Positions 7,281 through 14,304 of a stretch of 26,306 nt of DNA are shown here, one piece after another. The stretch covers positions 1-26,306 of the forward strand of contig CALAPG010000280.1 in the NCBI GenBank assembly GCA_937889485.1, written 5' to 3'. Source of the DNA: an uncultured Moraxella sp. (GTDB lineage: Bacteria; Pseudomonadota; Gammaproteobacteria; Pseudomonadales; Moraxellaceae). The notes beneath the pieces were generated by a model. That model was not told the DNA's origin, did no database searches, and worked only from the letters and a program-made list of their open reading frames with translations. The position numbers were made by a program, and so were the translations under genes. Each line of letters starts with the position of its first letter. The first letter of the stretch is position 1.

Positions 7281-8747
7281 ATGCATATTCACATTCTTGG
7301 TATTTGTGGTACTTTTATGGGGTCATTGGCGCTGCTTGCGCGCGACCTTGGTCACACCGTCACAGGTTCAGATGCCAATGTTTATCCCCCGATGTCCACC
7401 CAGCTTGAGCGTGCAGGGGTTGAGATTATGCAAGGCTATGCCGCCGCCCATTTACAACCCGCGCCCGATTTGGTGATTGTGGGCAATGCCATGAAACGCG
7501 GTATGGAAGCGGTAGAATATATGCTTAATGAGCGAATTGCCTACACTTCAGGGCCACAGTTTTTGGCAGAGCATGTGCTGCAGTACCGCCACGTACTTTC
7601 TGTGGCAGGCACGCACGGTAAAACCACCACCACCACTATGCTGGCTTGGATTTTACAGTATGCTGGGATTGACACGGGCTTTTTGATTGGGGGCGTACCG
7701 CTGGTTAATACTCAAGATACGCGCTTACAACAGGCTTTTGCTCACAGTAGCTATCTTGGTAAAAATGCCGATGACACAAGCGAAGGCTATTTTGTCATTG
7801 AAGCCGATGAGTACGACAGTGCCTTTTTTGATAAACGCTCCAAGTTTGTCCACTACCGCCCAACCACTGCCATTTTAAATAACCTTGAATATGACCACGC
7901 CGATATTTTTGCCAACTTAGCGGCGATCCAAACCCAGTTTCACCATATGGTACGCATGATTCCAAGCCGAGGCAAAATCATCATGCCAACAGATACCAAT
8001 AGCCTAGAAGATACGATTAAAAAGGGGTGTTGGACGCCCATTTGGCGAACCGCTATTGACCACGGCAGTGCAGATAGTCAAGCCGACTGGCAAGCGCAAC
8101 TGGTAGAGCCCGATGGTTCTGTGTTTCACGTGAAACACAATAATATGGAACAGCAACCACAACAAGGCACCGTCCGCTGGTCAATGAGTGGCGTGCACAG
8201 TGTCAATAATGCCTTGGCGGCAATTGCTGCCGCCTATAATGTTGGCGTGTCAGTAGCAGTCGCTTGTGAGGCGTTGTCCAATTTTGCAGGCATCAAACGC
8301 CGCATGGAATTGGTGGGTCATATAGCAACAGACAAGGGTAGCATTGAGGTGTATGATGACTTTGCCCATCACCCCACTGCCATCGAGACCACATTAGATG
8401 GTGCCAAAAAACGTTTTGCTAGCAAGCCTAATCGCAAAATTTGGGCGGTCATTGAGCCACGCAGTAACACCATGAAACTTGGCACCCATCAAGGTCTGCT
8501 TGCGCCCTCGGCAAGTATTGCCGATCAAGTTATTTGGTATCAACCTTCAAACCTTGATTGGTCAGTCACTGATGCTATTGGCAATGCACCAAACCAGCAA
8601 GTGATGACATCAACCGATACGATTATTGCCCATATCGCAGCCAATATTGGTTATGACGATGTGGTAATTATCATGTCAAATGGTGGTTTTGAAGGGATTC
8701 ATGGGCGTTTGGTCACAGCGTTGCAATCCACTCTTTCATCAATTTAA
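7281..8747 (+). CDS. mpl: UDP-N-acetylmuramate:L-alanyl-gamma-D-glutamyl-meso-diaminopimelate ligase
   Basis: Mpl recycles murein by ligating the recovered tripeptide L-Ala-gamma-D-Glu-meso-DAP to UDP-MurNAc in the cytoplasm. The 488-residue protein starts MHIHILGICGTFMGSLALLARDLGH, the N-terminal signature separating Mpl from MurC, followed by SDANVYPPMST. The ATP-binding loop is GTHGKTTTTT (residues 110-119). The Mur-ligase core continues with EADEYDSAFFDKRSKF, LNNLEYDHADIF, the C-terminal domain entry YDDFAHHPTAIE, and EPRSNTMKLG. The start has TAAGG at suitable distance. It is monocistronic, ending in a strong terminator (8799-8834). Residues 281-286 (VFHVKH) are encoded by a perfect parS palindrome in a stretch that is variable within the family. 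Confidence 0.96.
   Translation: MHIHILGICGTFMGSLALLARDLGHTVTGSDANVYPPMSTQLERAGVEIMQGYAAAHLQPAPDLVIVGNAMKRGMEAVEYMLNERIAYTSGPQFLAEHVLQYRHVLSVAGTHGKTTTTTMLAWILQYAGIDTGFLIGGVPLVNTQDTRLQQAFAHSSYLGKNADDTSEGYFVIEADEYDSAFFDKRSKFVHYRPTTAILNNLEYDHADIFANLAAIQTQFHHMVRMIPSRGKIIMPTDTNSLEDTIKKGCWTPIWRTAIDHGSADSQADWQAQLVEPDGSVFHVKHNNMEQQPQQGTVRWSMSGVHSVNNALAAIAAAYNVGVSVAVACEALSNFAGIKRRMELVGHIATDKGSIEVYDDFAHHPTAIETTLDGAKKRFASKPNRKIWAVIEPRSNTMKLGTHQGLLAPSASIADQVIWYQPSNLDWSVTDAIGNAPNQQVMTSTDTIIAHIAANIGYDDVVIIMSNGGFEGIHGRLVTALQSTLSSI
8120..8139. promoter_or_regulatory. parS site 3, perfect 20-bp palindrome inside mpl
   Basis: TGTGTTTCACGTGAAACACA is a perfect 20-bp palindrome. Its central 16 bases (8122-8137) are the only exact match in the window to TGTTTCACGTGAAACA. 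It lies 0.7 kb upstream of the ParA-type gene. Confidence 0.92.
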
Positions 8748-8798
8748 CAAAATTTAGTCACCTTATATGACCCAATCCCCGTCAAAATATTCTATGAT

Positions 8799-8834
8799 AA
8801 AGCCAATGACCTCATGCATTGGCTTTTTGTTGGG
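8799..8834 (+). terminator. Rho-independent terminator of mpl
   Basis: The 10-bp arms AAAGCCAATG (8799-8808) and CATTGGCTTT (8817-8826) have an 8-nt loop and are followed by a T-rich tract. The terminator supports starting the next gene downstream at 8865, because the longer frame beginning at 8814 would start inside this hairpin. Confidence 0.85.
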
Positions 8835-8864
8835 TTTTTTATATTATCTTATAAGGGGATGGGT

Positions 8865-9686
8865 ATGCTCACTCGGGTAATTTTTAATCAAAAAGGTGGC
8901 GTTGGCAAATCTAGCATCGCTGTCAATCTGGCAGCCATCAGTGCACAGCAAGGCTTACGCACCTTACTAATAGACCTTGATCCCCAATGTAACACCACTC
9001 AATATGTGCTGGGGGAAACTGCCCAAGACGCCATTACGCCTAATATTGAGACTTTTTTTGGGCAAACTTTACAGTCCAGTGCAACCCCTACCAGTCTATT
9101 ATTTGCTTTTTCATTTGCCAGCCCAAGCGTTACCACCGAGTTGGTAGACTGTATTCGTGCTACCCCATTTGAGCAGTTATCGATTATTGCTGCAAGCCCT
9201 ACTTTGGGCGAAATTTTGCACCAACTTGAAAACAAACACAAAATTTATAAGCTACGTGATGGACTAAAATCGCTTGCCCATAATTTTGACCGTGTCTATA
9301 TTGATACACCGCCTGCCTTTAATTTTTTTACATTGTCTGCTCTGATTGCTGCTGATTTTGTGTTGGTGCCATTTGATTGTGATATTTTTTCTCAGCGCGC
9401 ATTGCAGACGTTGTTGCAAAATGTGATTGAAACGCGCCAAGATCACAATGATCACCTTCTTATTGAAGGCATTATCGTCAATCAATTTGACCCAAGAGCC
9501 AAATTACCCGCACAAATTGTGCAGTCACTGGTGGATGACGGCTATCCTGTGATGGCTGCCAAACTGAGCCCTTCAGTGATGATGAAAGAATCTCACCATG
9601 CCAATCTGCCATTAATCTATCTCAATGACAAGCACAAACTCACTCGCCAATTTTTGGCACTCTACCACGAGATTGAGAGTGATTAG
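8865..9686 (+). CDS. ParA/Soj-type ATPase (no adjacent parB)
   Basis: The 273-residue P-loop ATPase belongs to the ParA/MinD superfamily. It shows the deviant Walker A KGGVGKSS (residues 10-17, with signature Lys10 and Lys15), the A' motif LLIDLDPQCN (about 34-43), Walker B VYIDTPPAF, and a C-terminal NQFDPRAKLPAQIVQSLVDDG and SPSVMMKESHHANLPLIYLND that parallel Soj/ParA. It lacks an N-terminal helix-turn-helix, so it is the short chromosomal type. ParA proteins use ATP-dependent DNA binding to move ParB-parS complexes or other cargo. No parB follows; the next gene is 325 bp away and unrelated. The ATG at 8865 has AAGGGG six bases upstream and lies after the mpl terminator. Its cargo cannot be told from sequence. 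Spacing suggests a monocistronic gene. Confidence 0.85.
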   Translation: MLTRVIFNQKGGVGKSSIAVNLAAISAQQGLRTLLIDLDPQCNTTQYVLGETAQDAITPNIETFFGQTLQSSATPTSLLFAFSFASPSVTTELVDCIRATPFEQLSIIAASPTLGEILHQLENKHKIYKLRDGLKSLAHNFDRVYIDTPPAFNFFTLSALIAADFVLVPFDCDIFSQRALQTLLQNVIETRQDHNDHLLIEGIIVNQFDPRAKLPAQIVQSLVDDGYPVMAAKLSPSVMMKESHHANLPLIYLNDKHKLTRQFLALYHEIESD

Positions 9687-10011
9687 TTGATTGGTTTACA
9701 TTGTAAGCCCGTTAATGACATATGCTTACATAGCATATAAAACACTTGTACTTTTCCATAGAGAACTTACAGTTTTAACAAATGAACATTTTTATTTTGC
9801 CTGCTTTATTTTTACAATAATAATCATCAAATGACGAACGCCTTTTACCATTGATTCTTTTGCCATTTATTAATGTATTTATCTGCTTGGTAGATAAATC
9901 TTGATAGACAAAGCAAATCAACCCCAATTAGTAAATGTCCATAGGCGCATCAATACGCAACAATAATAACCAAACAAATAGCCAAACGGCAAAAAATTAA
10001 GGAGAATAACA
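9687..10011. other. AT-rich intergenic region, no gene seen
   Basis: This 325-bp spacer before the glsB-like gene is AT-rich. It contains an 8-bp hairpin, ATTTATCT (9877-9884) with AGATAAAT (9892-9899), without a following T-run. The glsB Shine-Dalgarno AAGGAG is at 10000-10005. No convincing promoter hexamer pair, gene or repeat is seen. Confidence 0.5.
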
Positions 10012-10269
10012 ATGAGCTTTCTTTATATGATTATCATGGGTCTAATCGTGGGTGTAATTGCCCGTGCGATCAAACCAGGTGCTGATGCCATGGGCTGGAT
10101 TTTGACCATTGTGCTAGGTATTGTGGGTGCCTTAGTGGGTGGTTTTTTGGCAGGCGCACTGGGTATGAATGCAAACGGTGGCTTTACAGGATTAATTCTT
10201 TCGGTGATTGGCGCCATACTTGTGTTGTTTATTTATGAATTGGCAACGGGTAAACGCCGCATTGGCTAA
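10012..10269 (+). CDS. GlsB/YeaQ/YmgE-family small membrane stress protein
   Basis: An 85-residue, strongly hydrophobic protein with three predicted membrane segments (about residues 2-17, 27-48 and 57-78). Glycine-rich turns (GLIVGVIARAIKPGAD, GIVGALVGGFLAG, GLILSVIGAILVLFIYE) match the transglycosylase-associated / GlsB family. Members are inner-membrane proteins linked to envelope or general stress, but their molecular activity is not known. AAGGAG lies seven bases before the ATG. The gene is monocistronic, ending at a bidirectional terminator shared with the convergent thrC. The charged C-terminus (GKRRIG) would be cytoplasmic by the positive-inside rule. Confidence 0.9.
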   Translation: MSFLYMIIMGLIVGVIARAIKPGADAMGWILTIVLGIVGALVGGFLAGALGMNANGGFTGLILSVIGAILVLFIYELATGKRRIG

Positions 10270-10307
10270 CTTTAGCGAGTTTTACTATTTACTTTAGCCT
10301 ACCTTAG

Positions 10308-10345
10308 CCAAAAAAAAAGACGTCCACGTGGCGTCTTTTTTTTGG
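10308..10345. terminator. Bidirectional terminator between glsB-like gene and thrC
   Basis: An A-run (10310-10318) and a T-run (10336-10343) flank a short GC-rich hairpin (GACG with CGTC plus a G-U and a C-G pair). It works for both convergent genes. The CACGTG in its loop region is not a parS site. Confidence 0.85.
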
Positions 10346-10384
10346 TTATCATAGCTATCACAATACAGCCGACAAAGGGGTTTG

Positions 10385-11800
10385 CTACTGCGGCTGTACG
10401 AACTGCTCAATTTGGGCTTTGACTAGACTTGCATCGTTATCGAGCACCGTAACGTACTGCGGCAGGCTCTCGATATTTTGGGTAGCGGCTGGGCGCGCAA
10501 TGGCTACGTTACCTACCGCTTCGGTGATGGTTTCACTGAACTTAGCAGGTAGCGCGGTTTCGGCACAGATAATGATTTCACCCGCTTTTCGTAGCGCGCG
10601 CGCCACTTTGATGCCATCGGCGGTATGCGGGTCAATGAGTTGGTGATCGGTTTGGTAGACCGATTGTATAGTGGCAAGGCGGTCTGCGTGGCTTGAGCGT
10701 CCTGAGGCAAAACCATACTCACCCTGTACGCTTGGTAATAAGGTGGTTAAGTCAAAACCTTTGCCCGTGTTGACATCCTGCCAAAGCGTGCTGAGTTTGG
10801 CGCTGTCTTTGCCCACTAACAGGTAGATAAAGCGCTCAAAGTTGGAGGCTTTTGAGATGTCCATTGACGGGCTAGACGTCACATAGGTTTTGTCTGCGGT
10901 GCGTGGCGTGTATTTACCTGTAGTGAAAAAGTCGTTGAGCACGTCATTTTCGTTGGTAGCCACGATCAGTCTATCGATTGGTAAACCCATTTGGCGCGCA
11001 ATGTGCCCTGCACAGACATTGCCAAAGTTGCCCGATGGCACACAAAAACTCACTTTTTGGTTATTGTCGCTAGTGCTAGCAAAATAACCTTTAAAGTAAT
11101 AGACAATTTGGGCAAGGATGCGCCCCCAGTTAATAGAGTTGACCGTACCTAGACTGTATTTGGCTTTGAAGGCGGCATCTTGCTGTAGCGCTTTAACGAT
11201 GTCTTGGCAGTCATCAAACATACCTTTGATGGCAATGTTATGAATATTTTTATCATCTAAGCTGTACATTTGGGCGCGCTGAAATTCACTCATCTTGCCA
11301 TAGGGTGACATCATAAACACCTCGATGTTGTCTTTGCCACGAAGGGCGTATTCTGCGGCGCTACCTGTGTCGCCAGAGGTTGCCCCAATGATAGTGAGAC
11401 GTTCGTTTTTATGTTTTAGCACATATTCAAAGGCATTCCCCAAAAATTGCATGGCGATGTCTTTAAACGCCAATGTCGGGCCATTGGATAATTCAATAAT
11501 TTTGATACCATCGGCTAGGGTGCGCACGGGTGTAATATCCGCATCACCAAACGCCGCTACGGTGTAAGTTTTATCAATCAGCGTTTTTAGGTCATTGGCT
11601 GGAATGTCGGTGGCAAATAGTTGCATAATGGCAAACGCGAGCTCAGGGTAGCTTAAGTCGCGCCATTGGGTTAATGTAGCCGCATCAATTTGTGGGTAGT
11701 GCTCAGGTAGCATAAGCCCACCATCAGGGGCAAGCCCCATTAAAAGGACATCGCTAAATTGCATGGGGGCAGTGTTGCCACGGGTGCTGATATATTGCAT
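10385..11800 (-). CDS. thrC: Threonine synthase
   Basis: PLP enzyme that converts O-phosphohomoserine to threonine in the cytoplasm. The reading frame runs up to 475 codons. I choose the ATG at 11800 (471 residues) over one at 11812 because MQYISTRG is the family N-terminus and a GGAT element precedes it. Diagnostic segments are YISTRGNTAPMQFSDVL, the PLP-lysine motif PTLAFKD (Lys near residue 113), GATSGDTGSAAEYA, and the phosphate-binding loop CVPSGNFGNVCAGHIA. The gene lies 67 bp after rsmB on the same strand with no clear terminator between, so read-through from fmt-rsmB is possible. hom, its usual partner, is absent here. Confidence 0.95.
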   Translation of the reverse strand: MQYISTRGNTAPMQFSDVLLMGLAPDGGLMLPEHYPQIDAATLTQWRDLSYPELAFAIMQLFATDIPANDLKTLIDKTYTVAAFGDADITPVRTLADGIKIIELSNGPTLAFKDIAMQFLGNAFEYVLKHKNERLTIIGATSGDTGSAAEYALRGKDNIEVFMMSPYGKMSEFQRAQMYSLDDKNIHNIAIKGMFDDCQDIVKALQQDAAFKAKYSLGTVNSINWGRILAQIVYYFKGYFASTSDNNQKVSFCVPSGNFGNVCAGHIARQMGLPIDRLIVATNENDVLNDFFTTGKYTPRTADKTYVTSSPSMDISKASNFERFIYLLVGKDSAKLSTLWQDVNTGKGFDLTTLLPSVQGEYGFASGRSSHADRLATIQSVYQTDHQLIDPHTADGIKVARALRKAGEIIICAETALPAKFSETITEAVGNVAIARPAATQNIESLPQYVTVLDNDASLVKAQIEQFVQPQ

Positions 11801-11867
11801 AGTTTTATCCATTGACGATTTTTATCAAGTTTAACATAAATGGGTATGCCGAATTGATAGCAAATTT

Positions 11868-13196
11868 TTAGCTTTTTTTCTGTAGTAAGGCATAAAAAAA
11901 TCCGTCCCCCCCATTGGGGTCAAGGGGTAGGCATTGATAGCCGACTGCCTGCTTGATTTGGTTGGGCAAGGTTAGCTCAAAGTCAACAGCGGCAGCATCG
12001 GGATATTGGGTCAAAAATGTCTGAATTTGCTGCGTATTTTCTGCTTTTAATAGCGAGCAAGTAATGTATAGCAAATAACCGTTTGGCGCCAAATGCTGCC
12101 AACAATTTGCCAAAATTTTACGCTGCAAATCCACGGTTTGTGCCACATCGGTTTCTTGGCGCAGCAAGGCAATGTCAGGATGGCGGCGAATCACCCCTGT
12201 GGCAGTGCAAGGGGCATCTAGCAAAATCAGATCAAATGGTGCATCGGCTTTAAACTGTGTGGCATCTTCACAGACTAAGTTGACTTTAGAATTAAGTAAT
12301 TGTAACCGCTGCAGATTTTCTGTCACCCGCCCAAGACGTTTTTCGTCATTATCTAACGCTACCAGTTTTGATAATGGTTCCACGTGAAACATTTCTAATA
12401 ACTGTGCGGTTTTACCACCTGGGGCAGCACAAGCATCTAGAACTCGCCTAGGCGATGGACAAGCTGTGGCGAGTATATGCCCCGATAGCTGGGCGTGTAA
12501 ATCTTGCACGCTAAACCAGCCTTCATTAAAGTGCGGTAAAGCGGTTACGCGTACGTGGTCAGTCAGGCGGATGGCTTTTTCATCCTTGAAACCTATATTC
12601 ACCAACTCATAGCCAATACCCTGTTCTTCTAGTAGTTTGGCGTAGTGGCTATAGGTACTAAACTTGGGGTTAATGCGTAAAAAAATCGGGGCTGTATCGC
12701 GCAATGCTTGACCAAGCGCTGCATAGTGCTCCGTCCAGTCATGTTTGAGCTGTTTGGCAAGCCAGTTGGGTAGACTGTGATTTTTTTCGATTTTTTTGGC
12801 AAATTTGGTAGGGTTTTTTTGCACTTTTCGTAAGATGGCATTAACCAAGCCTGCCCCATATCCTTTGTCTAATTCTTTGATGGCCTCAACGGTTTCACCA
12901 ATCGCGGCATAGTCGGGGGTGTCCATATAAAGCAGCTGATAAAGCCCAACATTAAGACCTGCCCAGACGCCTTTATCGGTCACTTCATAGTCAATAAGGC
13001 TTTCACCAATACGGCTTAATGCCCACCACTGGCGCAGTGTGCCTAGTAGCAATTCATGAGCAAACCCTTTATCTTGGTCGTTGATTTGGTTGAGCAAGGG
13101 ATCTAATAAGCTGGCTAGGGATTGCCCTTGTTGAATACGTTCTAGCGTGGTGATAACTCTGGCACGCGTGGAGAGGCGATTGGTGGGCTGGTTCAT
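11868..13196 (-). CDS. rsmB: 16S rRNA (cytosine(967)-C5)-methyltransferase
   Basis: RsmB uses S-adenosylmethionine to methylate C967 of 16S rRNA. The 442-residue protein has an N-terminal NusB-like RNA-binding domain (about residues 5-140) and a C-terminal Rossmann methyltransferase. The SAM loop is VLDACAAPGGKTAQLLEM, the first conserved Cys is in LLDAPCTATGVIRRHPDI, and the second is in YITCSLLKAENTQQI. The frame is open upstream to 13325, but the true start is the ATG at 13196, which overlaps the fmt stop as ATGA and implies translational coupling. This fmt-rsmB order is common in proteobacteria. Residues 269-273 (MFHVE) are encoded by a parS-like site. Confidence 0.95.
   Translation of the reverse strand: MNQPTNRLSTRARVITTLERIQQGQSLASLLDPLLNQINDQDKGFAHELLLGTLRQWWALSRIGESLIDYEVTDKGVWAGLNVGLYQLLYMDTPDYAAIGETVEAIKELDKGYGAGLVNAILRKVQKNPTKFAKKIEKNHSLPNWLAKQLKHDWTEHYAALGQALRDTAPIFLRINPKFSTYSHYAKLLEEQGIGYELVNIGFKDEKAIRLTDHVRVTALPHFNEGWFSVQDLHAQLSGHILATACPSPRRVLDACAAPGGKTAQLLEMFHVEPLSKLVALDNDEKRLGRVTENLQRLQLLNSKVNLVCEDATQFKADAPFDLILLDAPCTATGVIRRHPDIALLRQETDVAQTVDLQRKILANCWQHLAPNGYLLYITCSLLKAENTQQIQTFLTQYPDAAAVDFELTLPNQIKQAVGYQCLPLDPNGGDGFFYALLQKKS
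12376..12391. promoter_or_regulatory. parS-like site 4, inside rsmB
   Basis: GGTTCCACGTGAAACA differs from TGTTNCACGTGAAACA only at the first base. On the minus strand it encodes MFHVE in RsmB, the same peptide as the site in yigZ. Confidence 0.75.
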
Positions 13197-14191
13197 AAAA
13201 ATAGGTTTCCATCTTGAAGTTTGTCGCCATTGGCAATTTGTTCGGCGGTTAATGGTTTGCCACCTGCCCACTGTAGTGCGGTAAGGTTGATGAGGTGCTG
13301 GTGCCCTGCGGCGTTTTTCCCACATGCCACCAAAATGGCATTACGCCCCACACTCACCACTTTGCCTGCTGGTTCATGGGTGATTTGGTCGGGTTTGATG
13401 GGGCTGGCAGCAAGCACTTTAATACGCTGATTGGGGTCTTTATTGGCAGACAAGTAAGTGTAGGCATTCAGGGCACGGATTTGACGCTCAATACTAATGG
13501 CATCGTTTTGCCAATTAATTTCGCCCTCAGCACTGCTGATTTTTTCGGCATAAATTGCCAAACTGTCATCTTGTACGGTGGCTTGGGCTTGATATGCGGG
13601 CAGATTTTCTAGGACGCTTAACAAGGTTTCACCGCCTAATGTTGCCAATTTGTCATGCAAGCTTTGGGTGGTTTCTGTGGCACTGATAGGACAATGCGCT
13701 TTATAAAGCATATCGCCTGTGTCTAGCCCTTGCGCCATTTGCATAATGGTAATGCCTGTTTGCGCATCCCCTGCCAAAATCGCGCGCTGAATAGGGGCAG
13801 CGCCTCGCCAGCGTGGTAATAATGAACCGTGAATATTAAGGCATCCCAATCTTGGGGTGTTGAGCACGCCCAGCGGTAAAATCAGCCCATACGCCGCTAC
13901 TATCATGATATCGGGTTGGTAGCTTGCTAGTGTTTCACGTGAAACCTTACCATCTTCTGATTTAAGACTAAAACTAATAGGTTGTTCCACGGGGATATCG
14001 TAGTCTAACGCCAATTGTTTGACAGGTGAGGCGGTCATTTTTTGCCCGCGTCCTGCTTTACGGTCGGGCTGGGTGTAGACAGCCACAATGTTCAAATTGA
14101 GGCGCTGCTGATGATCCAGTAGTTTTTGTAAGGCAACTTTGGCAAATTCGGGGGTGCCAGCAAAAATAACTCGAAGCGGCGTAATGGGCAT
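13193..14191 (-). CDS. fmt: Methionyl-tRNA formyltransferase
   Basis: Fmt formylates initiator Met-tRNA with 10-formyl-tetrahydrofolate so that translation can start. The protein has 332 residues from the ATG at 14191. A TTG at 14212 is also in frame but gives seven extra residues before the family start LRVIFAGTPEFA. The formyltransferase fold is complete: LNIHGSLLPRWRGAAPIQRAI with Asn119 and His121, then GLDTGDMLY with Asp160, together the catalytic triad of the family. The C-terminal OB-type tRNA-binding domain follows after about 215. The loop around residues 72-90 (SFSLKSEDGKVSRETL) seems slightly expanded and contains VSRET, encoded by a parS-like site. It is first in an apparent fmt-rsmB-(thrC) transcript. 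Confidence 0.96.
   Translation of the reverse strand: MPITPLRVIFAGTPEFAKVALQKLLDHQQRLNLNIVAVYTQPDRKAGRGQKMTASPVKQLALDYDIPVEQPISFSLKSEDGKVSRETLASYQPDIMIVAAYGLILPLGVLNTPRLGCLNIHGSLLPRWRGAAPIQRAILAGDAQTGITIMQMAQGLDTGDMLYKAHCPISATETTQSLHDKLATLGGETLLSVLENLPAYQAQATVQDDSLAIYAEKISSAEGEINWQNDAISIERQIRALNAYTYLSANKDPNQRIKVLAASPIKPDQITHEPAGKVVSVGRNAILVACGKNAAGHQHLINLTALQWAGGKPLTAEQIANGDKLQDGNLFL
13931..13946. promoter_or_regulatory. parS-like site 5, inside fmt
   Basis: TGTTTCACGTGAAACC matches the consensus except at the last base, and the inner 14-bp palindrome is perfect. It encodes VSRET on the minus strand. Confidence 0.85.
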
Positions 14192-14225
14192 AGTGATTTT
14201 CGTCTTAGTCAAATAGATTTCTGTT

Positions 14226-14254
14226 ATTATAGTATGAATTGTCTTAATACTAAA
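14226..14254 (-). promoter_or_regulatory. Predicted fmt promoter
   Basis: On the minus strand a perfect TATAAT (14226-14231) lies 35 bp upstream of the fmt ATG. A weak -35 (TTTAGT) stands 17 bp upstream of it. The call rests mainly on the -10. Confidence 0.45.
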
Positions 14255-14304
14255 ATCTAGTATGTGGCTTTATCAAAACGGTCTATATTGGGTAATACTA
14301 TCTC

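Noticed and set aside
10324..10331. CCACGTGG near thrC as a parS core
   Set aside because: It forms part of the hairpin loop of a bidirectional terminator and lacks the GTTT/AAAC flanks.
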